Assembly (NCBI GenBank): GCA_007922225.1
Contig: ML679989.1
Coordinates: 22,126,971 to 22,190,970 of the forward strand
DNA: 64,000 bases
Reading direction: 5' to 3'
Source: Emydura subglobosa
Taxonomy: Eukaryota > Chordata > Testudines > Chelidae
The translations under genes were made by a program, and so were the position numbers. Below are positions 33,560 through 45,688 of the stretch, piece by piece. Each line of letters begins with the position of its first letter. The first letter of the stretch is position 1. Under the pieces are notes generated by a model. The model saw only the letters and a program-made list of their open reading frames with translations. It ran no database searches and was not told the origin of the DNA.

Positions 33560-35140
33560 GCAGATGCACAAGAGCCATGGACTGAACAATGGGGAGCAGG
33601 CTCCCCCCACCCTCAGTCCAATTTACTGTGGTTAATCCCAACTCAGGCTGCTGATCAGCCAGGAGAACCAGAGCCAGGTGGGGCTGGCCTGGGAGGCATG
33701 TGGGGGAGGGACTGGATGGGGCTGATCTGGGAGCAGTAGGGGCTGGAGCAGGGCAGGGTAAGGCATGTGGCCGAGTTGCCCCACAGGTTGCTGAGCTCAC
33801 CCAGCAAGGCTGTGGCTGAGGAGGCTACAGCACGAGCTGTCACTGTCCCCAGCCTGCCAGCAGAGGAGAGGCAGCTAATCCCCCACACCTGCCCCTGCTG
33901 AGTGCCATGCCTTGCTCCCCAGGCCCAGCCCATGGCTACCGAGGTGCCCACGGCTCTCCAGAGTAAGCGCACTGTGTTTGTGTTAACAGTGCTGCTCAAA
34001 CTGACTTGATCGGGTCCTCCCTTTTTGTGTCTGCAGTTACGCCTCTCCCCCTGTAAGTACACACACCGCCACCCAGCTCTGAGGGCAGCGCAGAGAGTGG
34101 TGGCTGCTGGCCGGACGCCCAGCTCCGAGGGCAGCGCCACGCCAGCGGCAGCGCAGACATAAGAGAGGCAATGTGTCAATACCACTTGTCACAGCAGACT
34201 TAGTGCTCCATTGCCACCCTTCCTTCTGCCCTGCTGCTGACAACCAGAGCCTTGCCACCTCCCGGTGAGGGATTGGGGGCGGGGGAAGGAGCGCCTGAAC
34301 CCGCGCTGCCGCCCAGTGATGGAATGGGGTCCGCAGGGAGGAAAGCCTGAGCTCAGTTGGTGGGGCTCTGGCTGTCCCCTTTATCCCTGCTTCCCGGGTG
34401 AGCACAGCCAGTCTGCAGAAGCCACCCGAGGTTGACACCCAGAACTCTTAAAAAAAAAAAAAAGCCCGCAGCTGGCGCCTTCCTTAACACATTCCCACGC
34501 TGCCTTTGGGAGGGCTGTCTGAGACCTGCTGTGTTAGAGCAACAGCACTGATGAAAAGCTCCCAACACAGCAGCCGTTTCTGGCAGCACCTGGTTCATTA
34601 CACAGATACATCCCCTGCAGCAAAGTCCTTGTGTCCCCCCTACATCCCCTCCCCAGACCCCAGAATACCAGCTGCACCCATCCTCCCTCCCTCAGTGCAT
34701 GGCCCTGATCCCTGAGAGCTCCCTGCCCCTCACCCAGAGTCCTGTCTGCAACCCTGCTTCCTGTTTGCATCCTCACTGCCTGCCTGACTCCGGATCCCTC
34801 TTCTCCAATGGCCAGCTGAGGGGGGGAGTGGAAACAGCATGGGACAACACACTGCTATTGAACATGGTGCCAGGAAGGGGACCCCAGGCTACCTTCAGCT
34901 CCTCAGGCACACACAAAGATGTTGGGAGAGGCAGAGCCAGAGCCAGTGGCTGCCAGTGGGGAGTGGGGAGAGCCAGCACAGGAGGAAAACAAGCGTCCCT
35001 TCCTCCCCCTGCCCCCCTGCCAGCTGATGCAGCCCTGGTGTCACTGGGGGCAAGGGGAGATTTCCTCCTGCCTTCAATGGGGGCAGGATTGGGCCTGGGG
35101 CTTGCAGCCAGAAGAGTTAAAAGATAAAGGGAAAGTCTAA
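33560..35140. other. Intergenic between genes 2 and 3, nothing recognised
   Basis: GC-rich unique sequence with many spurious open frames on both strands and an A13 run at 34450-34462. Confidence 0.45.
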
Positions 35141-35151
35141 GCTGGGTGAGG

Positions 35152-35262
35152 AGGAGCTCACACCCCAATTCACAACCCCCAGGTCACACCCAAGCTCACG
35201 CCCCAGGCTGACTCTCTGGGTTCACACCCCAGGCTCACACACCGGGTTCACACCCCACCTGC
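35152..35262. repeat. Short minisatellite
   Basis: Repeated variants of ggttcacaccccaggctcac in tandem, about 20-25 bp per unit. Confidence 0.6.
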
Positions 35263-35474
35263 AGAGCCGGAAAAGGATGAACTACAGGACACTATATTCA
35301 ACTCCCTTCCCACCCAGGCATCTCTCCATAGCCTCCCAACCTCATCATCCCTGCTGAGCTCCCCTCCCCCATCCCCTTCTGTGCAGAAACCCCCTACGCC
35401 CATCCCACCTGGCTTCCTCATTTCAAACATATCTATCTACAGTCCTTGTATTGTCCCCGCACCCCACAGTCAGA

Positions 35475-35645
35475 GCATATTTAGCCACACCAAACCCCTG
35501 TGGCAGAGCTGTTACCCCATTGTACAGAGACAGCCAGGGCACAGAGAGAGAAAAGTCACCCAGGGCATCTGGGGCAGAGCCAAGAATTGAAACTAGGTCT
35601 TCCAGTTCCAGGCCAGCACCGTAACCACTAGTTCACCTGTCCTCA
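35475..35645 (-). mobile_element. tRNA-derived SINE, partial
   Basis: Minus-strand core (cccattgtacagagacagcc, cacagagagagaaaagtcac) followed by the head near 35600-35640. Confidence 0.55.
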
Positions 35646-36049
35646 CTAGCCCCTCTGCCCCCATTCCTCCTCAAAGCAGAGAAAGGCCATCTTCCTCCTT
35701 TCCTCTGAGTACCCAGGGTAGGACAGTGCTGATGACAGTGATGCTGAAATTCAACAGAACATCCAAATCCCGCCTGCCCAGCATGAGTGAGACTGGACTC
35801 TAGCAGCCTGTGTAGATTGTAAGCAGGGTCTGAGTGAGCTCGCCCCTGCCAACCTGGCTGGTGGGAGGGACAGACTGTATTTGCATGAGCACACACCCAC
35901 CCTGCATAGGTGCTCAGCATGATGGGACTGCTTTGCCCAAATGATCACTGTGGCTGGTGTTAGATTACAAATCACTTTAGTGTTGAATGCAGGGGGAATG
36001 AAATATTGTTCTTGTTGGTTCTGGACACTTTGTGATCAGTGTGGATACC

Positions 36050-36720
36050 AGTGAGACACGGTACGCCCAATTTGCAGATCAATAAGGTTTAATGTGCAAG
36101 GTTTTCTATAAATATACTAGTTAGGTACAAAACCTAAAATTAACTACAATATCTCATACTCACTAAGCCTGGAGAGCTAAACAGTCACTCAGAAGGCTGT
36201 ACACAGGAACGGCCTTCTTCAGGGGCCCTGCCAGGGAATCAGTGGCCTCTGGTCCAACCGGCAGCACGTCCCATGGAGTCAGGTGTTGATGGAGCGCCCC
36301 CCTTTGTCTAAGTGGTAACTACTTATACCCTTCCATAAACATTCTTCACCTAATTATCTCACTCTCATTATCATATATGCTAATTACTCACATTGGGTTT
36401 CCACCCTTAACTACATTCCATTCTCACCATAATAATTGGAGTAGTCAAAACAACATCTGGTGATAGGAGGGGCGCAGTAAAAGTATGCCCCTAGGCAATA
36501 AAACAGTGTACCCCAGACATTCAAGGATAACTTCGTGTTCCCATCACCGTTATCTATGTGCAGCTGCAAGCATAGAGTATCTGTATTTTGTCTTGTTATG
36601 TGCCGTGCTGTGCAGAAACTGAGACATCTATAAAGTTATTCAGTCTCTGCCAACTGGAAGATGTCATGCTACAGGGGTCAGAATAGCCAAGCAAGCAACT
36701 GAAGCTATGCTAGGCCTGTA
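36050..36720 (-). mobile_element. Possible LTR
   Basis: An A/T-rich block begins after acacggtacgcccaatttgc and includes aataaggtttaatgtgcaag, the composition and order seen in LTRs read backward. It differs from the unique GC-rich flanks but has no second copy here. Tentative. Confidence 0.3.
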
Positions 36721-37360
36721 GGACAGTGGTCAAGCAACTCAGATTGCAGTGGGCCTCCAACAGTTCTCACTGCATGAGCAAAGGGTAGCAGGCCTGAGCT
36801 TAGCCTGTCTTGACTGAAGGGTCACTCTCATCTGAACTGAAGTTGGTAAGTAGGGGGCTCGGAAGCAGACCCCTGCGAAAGGGTGAGGATAGGTGTCATT
36901 GCTGGGAGATGTGGGATGGCTTATGAGCCCTAGGCATGGGTTGACCTGCCTCTCTCCACTGGTCAAAGATAGAGCTAATTAAGGCTCCATTAGGAGTCGT
37001 TTTGTTAAGTGAGCTGAAACCACGTGCTGTGGGACAGTGGTCCTGCCTTCTCCGGGAAGTTCCCCCATTGAGAGCTGTAAATCACTGAGAGCTGGGAGGA
37101 GCCTCAGGAAACTGGCCTGCAGAAGAGCAGGTGGCAGCGGAAGGTGACGATGTGTCAGGATCTGAAGAGACCGTCCTCTGTGCGTTGTGCATGAGAACAT
37201 TCGCTGAGGGATGACTAGAGATGCCACGTCAGCTGATGCCAACAATAACTCTCTTATCTCTGCGCGTGGTTGTACAACCTGTGAGTGGCAGATTGGTTGG
37301 TGGGCGAGCGGAGAGAGATTCGCTCTGACACCTGCTGTGTGGGGAAGCTGTGCAGAGCGC

Positions 37361-37366
37361 TATAAG
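37361..37366 (+). promoter_or_regulatory. TATA-like box of gene 3
   Basis: TATAAG 95 bp before the ATG at 37456, in the same position as in genes 1 and 2. Confidence 0.45.
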
Positions 37367-37455
37367 CCAGGAGCCCTGAAGGAGTTGGTACGTTCCTTGG
37401 AGACATCTCCACCTTTCCCAGTCTTTGCTGAGACATGAGAGGGGACAGCTTCAAG

Positions 37456-37545
37456 ATGAAGGCTGTGCTGCTGAGCCTGGGGCTGACCTTACTCTGCTTG
37501 GTTCATGCTGAGGCTCAGGATGCATTGATCAAGGAGCAAGAGAGG
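37456..37545 (+). CDS. EXFABP: Gene 3 exon 1 (signal peptide)
   Basis: Thirty codons, donor gtaaca, phase 0. It ends ...DALIKEQER. Intact. Confidence 0.85.
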
Positions 37546-38386
37546 GTAACATGCGTTGTCCCGGGTAGGGAAAGGTAGCACTCACCAAAGTCTGATCGTT
37601 CTGGCTAAGCACACAGCAAGCAGCGTTGCACCCACCCAGGTGCTGGGGAAAGGATGGAGATGTGTGCGGTCCCTAATGGCAAACACACCCTTGATTCATC
37701 GGCACCCCGGGCTGCAAAGCCAACCAAGCAGCACATTAGACATCGACTTCCTTTCGCGCTCTCAGCTTAGTCCTGCCTTTGGTCCCAGTGCTGGATCCTT
37801 GAGTTCAATAGGAGGATGGGGTGGGTGAGGCACGGCGGCTCGGTTTAAGCATGGCTGGTCAGCTACGGGAAGAGTGTGCACCTGCGGAGCCAACAGGGGG
37901 CACTCACATTGGTTTCTGTCTGCCCCTTTGAAAAGGCGGCTCTGTCTCCTGATTTCTCTGTGATGAAAGGCAATAAATGTTCAGTGACGTTCAGGGAGAG
38001 GTTACCAGATCCTACAAGTAATGTGGGGCGAACTCTCCTTGTGGCCTTAGAGTGTTTGTTCCTTGACACATGGCTTGGGTCGAGTCCACAACAAACAAAG
38101 CCAGGGCCTGCCACTCTCTGTGGGGTTTCTGGAGCCGTTCTGAAAACGACCCAGTTTTGATCCACGTTCTTTGCACAGGGAACAGCAGAGAGTGCCACTG
38201 CTGCTCTATGAAATATGGACCTAAACTTGCAATTTCAGATGTGTCCTGGGATTTTGGGTGCCTAGTTCCCGGCACCTTGAAAGGGCCTGGTTTTCAGAGG
38301 GCAGGCGCTCTTTATAGTGAGCACCCAACCCCTCTCATCACTTGGAAAACTGCAGGCCCAGAGTCAGAAAGAGGCACTGTGTGTAG

Positions 38387-38523
38387 CTTGTAGGGAAGTG
38401 GCACGTCGTCGCCATTGCCTCAGACTGTGAATGGTTTCAACAGAAGGAGAAGCTAAAGATGACGGCCATCACCATCTCCCTCCTGGAGGAGCGGGAGCTG
38501 AGGGTCTCTGTGGCCATCTCTAC
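38387..38523 (+). CDS. EXFABP: Gene 3 exon 2 (G-x-W strand)
   Basis: 137 nt, acceptor tgtgtgtag, donor gtaagt, phase 2. It encodes LVGKWHVVAIASDCEWFQQK and then EKLKMTAITISLL. One codon shorter than in genes 1 and 2. Intact. Confidence 0.87.
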
Positions 38524-39164
38524 GTAAGTGCTGAGAATATGCCCCCCCCATCACCTTCGCAGTGCAATAACCTCCTGCTATTGTTCACTGGCTTGCAACC
38601 CTGTACCAACTGAGTGGGACTGGAGCCCCACTAGAGACCTGCACTCAGATGCCACAATGAAGGGCAATTTTATAAAAGCCTAGTTAGGTAGAAGCCTAGA
38701 TAGATACAGACCCTTCTGCAGAGCAGGGACCTGCAGCAGCTGGGGGTTTCAAGCATTGCTGGATTGGCTAGCATTGTGCCAGGGAGTCTGACTCTCAGAT
38801 CTTTGCTCCCAGACTGTGGCCCGGAGTGGACAAACATCCAAGGGAGCTGTCTCATTGAATCCCAGACATTAGACAGGACACAGGTCAATTGGATGATCGC
38901 TTCCATTCACTTGCCAGGGGAAGATTGATCCATACAGACATATCCTTTGCCCACTCAAGTCCCCTCTATTGGACGATGCTAGTGATAAAGCAGAATCTTG
39001 AAGGAGGGGAGTTTTAAACACATGCCCCCCAACTAACAACTACTTAGGAGAGTCAGACCCTTACTGCAGTTTTCTATCAGGCTGGATTAATAGGGAAGTG
39101 GTGCTTTGGGATGTCTCCCTCTTCACTGCAGGAATGATTTTGGAAATGCCCTCTTCATTCTTGA

Positions 39165-39282
39165 GAAAAGCAGCAGAACAGAGGAAGGCTGGTTGTGTAG
39201 TGAAGTCTCTGGCTGGGGAAGCAGCTGACCCAGGATTAGTTCTCATCTTGGCCACAGACTTCCGGAGTGACCTCAGACAAGT
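39165..39282 (+). mobile_element. SINE fragment joined to CR1
   Basis: SINE head/core text (tagtgaagtctctggctggg, gacttccggagtgacctcag, caagtca) stops where a CR1 3' end begins. Gene 3 intron 2. Confidence 0.45.
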
Positions 39283-39289
39283 CATCAGT

Positions 39290-39520
39290 GCAAGAGGTCT
39301 AGGTTGGATATTACAAAAACCTTTGTCACTAGGGGGGTGGTGAAGCACTAGAATGGGTAACCTAGGAATGGGGTGGAATCTCCATCCTTAGAGGTTTTTA
39401 AGCTGTGGCTTGACAAAGCCCTGGCTGGGATGGGTTAGCGGAGGTTGGTCCTGTTTTGAGCAGGGGTTGGACTAGATACCTCCTGAGGTCCCCTCCAACC
39501 CTAATCTTCTCTGATTCTAG
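39290..39520 (+). mobile_element. CR1 3' end fragment
   Basis: It starts in the CR1 text aggtctaggttggatattac, passes gtggtgaagcactagaatgg, and ends in the CR1 tail ccctaatcttctctgattct. Confidence 0.85.
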
Positions 39521-39957
39521 TCTATGCTCTCCTGTGTCCCCTGGATAGCAGAAGCTCAATGCGAGCACTGGAGGCCCAGGGCATGTTGAATCCTGGCCAA
39601 GCCCCCACATGGGTGATGGCTGCCATTTTGGCCAATAGGGATGGAGCTGGGGCCTCTAGCGTGAAAAGCATTCATCTCTAGCGCTAGGGAGCCAGGTGCT
39701 GGACTCTGGGGAGCAGGGTGCAGGGGGACGCATTGCACACAGCATCCGGTGGCCTAGAGCCCCTGGACAGAGGAGACTCATGCTGAGCTCCACAGCAGCT
39801 TAACCACTGACCAGGCCCCCATGTCTGGGCCCGTCGACACCAGGGGTTAGAGCTAGCAGCACAAGTCTGCAGTGTGGGTGAAGAGCCAGAGCTGCCCAGC
39901 TCCGTGGTGGGGCGGCACCGCACAGGCCCTGATCAGCTTGTTACACAAACGTATCTT

Positions 39958-40205
39958 TGACAGAAGCACTGGAAGAGCGGAAAGCTGGATCTTTCCAGTT
40001 CTGCCACAGCCTTCCTGTGTGACCTTGGCCAAGTCATTTGACTCTTCTGGGCTGCAGTTTCCCCAGCTGTAAAATGGAGCTAGAAATGCTTCCTTTCTCT
40101 GCCTTGTCTATTTACACTGGGGTAACTTGAGGGCAGGGACTTTGTACCTTTTACATGCATGTGCAGTGCCTAGCACAACAGGGCCCTGAACTCAGTTGGC
40201 TACTT
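39958..40205 (+). mobile_element. tRNA-derived SINE
   Basis: Core tgaccttggccaagtcattt, then gcagtttccccagctgtaaa and tail gtgcagtgcctagcacaaca, on the plus strand. A minus-strand CR1 end follows directly. Confidence 0.6.
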
Positions 40206-40213
40206 TAACATGT

Positions 40214-40412
40214 AAATCATAGACTCGTAGAAGATGAGGGTTGGAGGGCTCCTCAGGAGGTATCTAGTCTCACCCCCTGCTCAAAGCAGGACTAACCTCA
40301 GCTAATCATCCCAGCCAGGGCTTTGTCTAGCTGGGCCTTAAAGACCAATAAGGATGAACTCCGGAGACTCCACCACCTCTCTCGGGAACCCATTGCAGTG
40401 CATCCCCAGCTG
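40214..40412 (-). mobile_element. CR1 3' end fragment
   Basis: Minus-strand CR1 tail: aatcatagactcgtagaaga, then ctagtctcaccccctgctca, and aaccaataaggatgaactcc-type decayed text to about 40412. Confidence 0.85.
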
Positions 40413-40776
40413 TCTAGTGACAAAGTCATGTAACAAACAGCAAAACTTGCAGAATGAAGAGAAAAATCTTGGCATCCACATTGCTCCAGGGCCACTCTCA
40501 GCGCTGTCACTGTGTCACAATCACGGCAGCTGTTCTCTTACCAGCCCTGTGCAGAAAGCAACAGGTCCTAGAGACAGTACAACAGGACCCAAGGCCAAGT
40601 GGGAGCCTGAAACTTTTCCACTTGGAGTGTGGGGGATGAGAGTGTCACTGTTCCTCATATCTCTGCCCCAAAGGATGGGCCATTGCCCTTGGTTCATTTT
40701 TTTTCTGATTCAAATTTAACCCACTCAGAGCTTGGTGGAGTAAAATGATTGGATTTGCCTTGGAATTGTTTTCCAG

Positions 40777-40846
40777 CCCAGAGGGATGTAAAAAAATGGA
40801 ATTGGTCTTCAAGAAAGCAGAGATTCAGGTGAAATCTTCTACTCTG
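40777..40846 (+). pseudogene. EXFABP: Gene 3 exon 3 with one-base deletion
   Basis: 70 nt between acceptor ttttccag and donor gtgagt. The first part reads PEGCKKMELVFKK in the expected frame. After that the family-like text (D-S-G-E-I-F-Y-S) is only found in another frame, which is also the one that joins correctly to exon 4. One base is missing at about 40815-40820. The A7 run at 40790-40796 is upstream of the switch and is not the site. Confidence 0.85.
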
Positions 40847-41099
40847 GTGAGTATGTGGGGGCTTAGCCCTGGAGGTGTTCTGCGGGAGAACATGGTTTCC
40901 TGAGGCTAATGGTTTTGAAGTTTCATTGTTAATCATTATTCACTGAACACATTTCTATCGTTTTTAGAGAACTCGGTCTGGACTAATAGGAACCTGAGCT
41001 CTTCTATGTCGCTGGAATGGACCAGGTGTCCAGAATCACAGCTATCAACTGCTGCGCTAGCATAATATAGCTGCCTGCAGGCAAGGGTGGGGTTTCCCA

Positions 41100-41197
41100 A
41101 CATGTGTCTCTGTAGGCCAGTGGTTCTGTCCAGCCTGAGCGGTGCAGCCCTTCCTCGGGCCCAGGCTCTGAGGAAGGCCACAGTGCCTTCCTACAAG
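41100..41197 (-). repeat. LTR-like sequence, low-coordinate copy
   Basis: cagcctgagcggtgcagccc to gtgccttcctaca is nearly identical to 47427-47495, in the same orientation. Probably the end of an LTR element of which the other copy is at 47.0-47.5 kb. Confidence 0.6.
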
Positions 41198-41499
41198 GGG
41201 AATAAGTTGGTGCCTATGCACCAGTCTTATCCCCGGACCTCGGGCAGGGTGAGCAAACAAGTAGTCTATAGCCTCTGGCCCTTAGGCAGGGCGAGGCAGG
41301 TACGCAGTTTGTAGCGCCAGGGGAGAACACTTTCTCCCGGGGTGGCTAGGGAAAGGGGGAGGGGGAAGCAGGTCCCTTATGGTGGGCCTGGGAATGTTAG
41401 GTCCGAGACCATTGGGGGGGGGTTCAGTAGTTCAGTAGTTCATGCTGTTGTTATAGTGCTGATACTTTGTGTTAAAATATACCTCTAATAGATATATTA

Positions 41500-41700
41500 A
41501 TTACTATAACCATGAATATATGAAATATGATATATATGATAATGATTATGAACCTTATGGCATTTGATATGATAATATTGCTATGACAATGAATATATGA
41601 ACTATATGATATATGTGATAATATATGATTATGAACCTTATTGCATTTGATATGATAATATGATTATGAACCTTATTGCATTTGATAGGGCAATGTTGTT
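41500..41700. repeat. A/T-rich tandem repeat
   Basis: Three to four imperfect copies of a unit near 40-75 bp built on gattatgaaccttattgcat with gatatgataatat spacers. Confidence 0.75.
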
Positions 41701-42265
41701 ATGGCAGTATTGATAGCGAGTTCCATACCTCTTTCCATATGATTTTGGAGGATGGCTCTTCGTGTTTGGTGTCGCATATAGCAGCACATGCCCACCAAAG
41801 CAATGACTGTTAGTCCCTGTATTACCATCAATAATACACTGAGCGTTCGGACTATTGGGTGTAATTACTTTGTCTTCTTGCAGTCAGTGTATCAGGGGGG
41901 TTGTTGGAAATCTCTGTTTAGAGATTCCTTACCACAAGGTGTGTCTGGTTCAAATTCTTGGTGTCCAACAACCCGATTACTTCTTGGGTTAGAACCGCCA
42001 CAAGCAGCAATCTCCATATCCAGACCAGGTTTGGGTTCATAATCTATAAAAACAAAACACAAACAATCGCTTCTCTCTCTTTTTTTTTTTTTTTTTAAAG
42101 CTTCTGATTCCTAAGGGCAGTGCTTCCAGCAATTCACCCTTTCACTCCTGTCTGGGTCTTTTTAAGACTTTTCCGTGCTTCTTCCAGTTTTGGGTGCCCC
42201 CACACAGCAGAGCCATGAATCCACCTTAACAGAAAATTTGTAAACTGCTGAGGTATTACTAACAC

Positions 42266-43090
42266 CTATTCACTATCAGATTTGGCTACGATCAAGCCCT
42301 TTTCTTTTTTGAGAGGAACTCCTTGTGAAGAGGAAGGACATTCCACAATCCACTGCTGGATTAACTCATCCTTTCCCTGTATCTCTTGTAACATTTGTAA
42401 TTTTTCAGTTTTAACTTCTTGTTGTTTCATCTGTGCCCGGGTAGTTATCGCCACGGGCAGAATTTCCAAAAGGGTGCCAGTTATTGCTGCCTCTTTATCC
42501 AATTTATCGGCTTGTTCATTTCCCCGCTGCAATGGTCCTTTTCCCTTGTGTGATTTTATTTTAACCATTTTGATTTTTTCAAATTTTGTTGACAACTCCT
42601 CCATTTGTTGCCAGAGGACTTTGTGTTTAATTTCAGATCCATCTGTGCCCACAAAATGCACGGTAGCCCACCATGGCAAGTAAACGGTGGTGCCTTTATA
42701 CACATAATCCGAATCAGTACCAATCACTATTTCAGATTGTTTGTTTTCCATTTTTTTTAATACCTCAACAACTGCTGATACTTCTGCTGCTTGAGTTCCT
42801 CCCTTTGTCAATTTAAATTGGAAGGAATACACAGCTTGCATGCTCCCTGTCAAACAAACTCCGGCAAAGCCCGTGACCCCTGTACCTTCTTCATAATATG
42901 AGCTTCCATCTACAAACCAAATTGTTTCTCCCAGCACTTGGTCTATCGGGGTTGCTTTAAAAATGGGGTGAGCTTTAGACTTTGTTTGGGGTTTACAGAT
43001 ACGTTCCTGTCCTGGTATAGTTAGACCCCAAACAGATATTTCAGGCTCTTTCAGATAATTAATTGAACATTCTCTGTTATGAGAGCAAAA
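42266..43090 (-). mobile_element. Endogenous retrovirus pol remnant: RNase H
   Basis: Minus-strand open frame, 223 codons from its first Met at 42937 and open further upstream to about 43090. It reads as a retroviral RNase H: first Asp in the V-D-G-S block near residues 9-12, Glu in Q-A-A-E about residue 52, Asp in G-T-D-S-D about 75, and the last Asp in the N-E-Q-A-D block about 143, so all four metal-binding positions are kept. Upstream text resembles the RT-RNase H connection. The reverse transcriptase fingers-palm region and integrase are not found. An old remnant; not functional as an element. Confidence 0.8.
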
Positions 43091-43099
43091 ATGTTGGTA

Positions 43100-44700
43100 A
43101 CAGAATATTTACCCAAGGTTTTTAGAGTTACTGTGCCTGTAATACCAATTCCGCTTTTGTTAACTGTTTAGGGGCACCAATTTTAATAACCATTACTTCC
43201 CTTCAACATAGCATAAAAGAAAAGTTAAATTGAAATTAAATCGAATTTAAGTTAAAATTAGATAAATTAAATCAAAATTAATGTTAAGTCAGGTCTATGC
43301 AAATACTTTGAGGGTATTAAACTTTTATAATGTTTAGTTGTATTTGGGAAAGCAAAAGTGGAAACCTGTTAAATTTGTTTGGTTAGCTCCAACATCCCCA
43401 TAACAGAACCAGACATAATATATATTGTTATACATTTTATCATTTTTACTATAACATTCTTATAACTATATTTCAATATTTAATAAAGGTGAAAACAAGT
43501 TTATAAACACCCAAACAAAAAACCGATATTTGCCAGTATTACCTGTACATTACTGTTGAGATTTTTCCCCTACATTTCTTCCTTTGAATAAAAAATTATG
43601 ACTAATAATTTAAAAAAAAGAAAAGGTTTGTTTGCCATTGCATTATTTGTTGAGACAAAAATATATATGTACATATATTGATAAATAAGGCCTTTTTGAA
43701 GTTTGCAGAAAAATTGATATTATGATGGTTATATCCTGATCCTAACATTAAAATAGTGTGGTACCACTTAAAAAAAAGTATAAAATTGACTTTTGTTGCA
43801 ACAAACAAAAAAAAATTATGTGACACACAACATAGAACACAGGACAACATACATGACATACAGGACAAATTTACAATTAAAAACAAATGGCGCCAGTTAA
43901 TTTACAAGATATTAAGAGCTAAATTATTAAATCAATACATATTAGAAAATAGACAGATAAACCAAAGAATTAAACATTTAAATAAATAAGTTATTACCTT
44001 TCCATCTAAATGTTTTTATAAGAATTGATTAAAAAAAAAATTTACATCAAGCCACCCATCAAATTTGTTGTATTAATTGACAAATAACATGATATGAACT
44101 TCCTCTCCACCATTCACTTTACTTCAAAACTGTATTATATGGACCAAGGAATGCCCATGTTTTAAATACCAGTAAGTGACTAGGATTAGAAGGGCAGTAT
44201 GAATCTCTGCTGCTTCAACATTTTTTGCAACAGAAACTCACACCGCACCTCGGAACCCAGTGGTACGAACCTCTGCCGCTTAGCAACCATATCTTCAGGC
44301 GAGTTCCCTGGCAGCCCTTGGAAACATTCCTAACTCTTTCGAAGCAAAGTTTTTTACCTGTTTTGGTTTTTGTTCTGTTCAGTTTTCAGTTGCTTCATCT
44401 TTTTAGGAGTGGTGGTTTCTGTAACAACTATATTTTTTAACTTTTTTTTTTTTTTTACAAAACAAAGAGCAAGCCATAAGTGAGCAAAGGTGGGAGAGTA
44501 GGAGAAGAGCAATCTCTGCTGGGAGGAAGACTTGAGCCAAGAGAGAGATTAACTCTATCAAGGTATCTAAAAGTACAGGCAGCAACAGAGATTTTAGCAA
44601 ACAGAGACGATATAAAAGAAAACGTAACTGGTATGTAAATATATTTAAGAAAGAAGGTTTTCGCTTTGAATGAGGAGTGGGGGTGGGTTAAAGCAGTCGA
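43100..44700 (-). other. A/T-rich internal region of the retrovirus, uncoded
   Basis: Very A/T-rich with no open frame over 95 codons, lying where protease and reverse transcriptase would be expected between the gag-position frame and RNase H. Either pol has decayed or unrelated A/T-rich sequence replaced it. Confidence 0.5.
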
Positions 44701-44719
44701 GAACCCACACCCCTGGTTT

Positions 44720-45622
44720 TTATCCTGGCTTTGAGAGGAGAGTGGGGGTTGTTACCTGCTTTTGTAAAACTTGAATTTGTTCCCTCAGCATCTGTTGCTT
44801 TTTTGTGCATGCCAAATGGATTGCAGAAGTGCCCTTGCCTGCAGTAGTTAACTGTTTCTGGGCAACTGCATGTGTTAATGCATTAATTTTAGATGTTAAT
44901 TTCCCTACTTTTAGTTTTTCACTTTGAAATTCTTTTTTATCTATTCCCCTGCGATCAAGTCGCAGCTTCTGTCCTCTAATGTGCTCTGTGAAGCGTTCCA
45001 TTTTTTCCTTTATCTGATTTACCAATCCAGTGAAAGTATTGTTTGCTACTTCCCCCTCCTGTGCACTTACTTTTCCCATTCTGACAGGCACCAGTCTAGG
45101 TCCCGATTTAAGTTTTACCAGAACCTGGCTTTTATCGTATGGTGATGGTTGCAATGTGGTGGCCCCTAGTTCATTTTTTAATTTTGCCAGGGTCACCTTT
45201 TTCCATTTCTGTCCCCTCATACTCTGCTGTTGTCCTCCAAAATTTATTATGGGGGACGGCACTTCTCTTTTTTGTAAATTTTTTACAGCTGTTTGTAGAT
45301 GTTGATTTTCCTGTTTTAATTGCTCGAGCATACTATGTGTATTTGTTGCTAGCTTTGATACTTTAATAGCATGCTGCCTTAACCATTTCAGCGCCATGGC
45401 CATTATTTGGAGTACTCTACACTTTTTACTCTTATTATTCTCTTTTAGGGCAATGCTTTCAGCCATTGACCTACATATTTGTGTCCATGTTTCCCCATTC
45501 TGTTTCTTAAACTCATATGGACCACCTTTATTTGCTACCCAATGCGTCCAATATTCATCAAACTCTATGGGTATGCAAAGGGAGGGAATAAGGGGATTAC
45601 CTAGCTCGCAGTTTTCTGTCAT
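44720..45622 (-). mobile_element. Endogenous retrovirus gag-position open frame (300 aa)
   Basis: Uninterrupted minus-strand frame starting 53 nt after the primer-binding site and after a splice-donor-like ctg|gtaagt. It is Lys/Gln-rich with probable coiled coil around residues 85-120 and 265-290. I see no major homology region, no CCHC knuckle and no PPxY or PTAP late motif, so it is gag by position only. It could be a shortened gag or an accessory-type product. Long for an old insertion, which suggests a young age. Confidence 0.6.
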
Positions 45623-45674
45623 GTTAGATCGCGATTCCTTTCAGAGGACAGCTCGTTTACTTACCAGATCAGTG

Positions 45675-45687
45675 GTCGGGGTCACCA
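45675..45687 (-). other. Retroviral primer-binding site, tRNA-Trp type
   Basis: The minus strand reads TGGTGACCCCGAC, matching the complement of the 3' end of tRNA-Trp including CCA for 13 bases, after which it diverges. It sits directly at the LTR edge and just before the first open frame, as required. Confidence 0.75.
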
Positions 45688-45688
45688 G

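Noticed and set aside
35152..35262. CRISPR-like repeat array
   Set aside because: Units are contiguous and degenerate with no unique spacers; a vertebrate minisatellite.
40777..40830. Use of the GT at 40829 as an alternative exon 3 donor to mend the frame
   Set aside because: It would end exon 3 in phase 0 as well, so it does not restore the frame, and it would remove a conserved strand.
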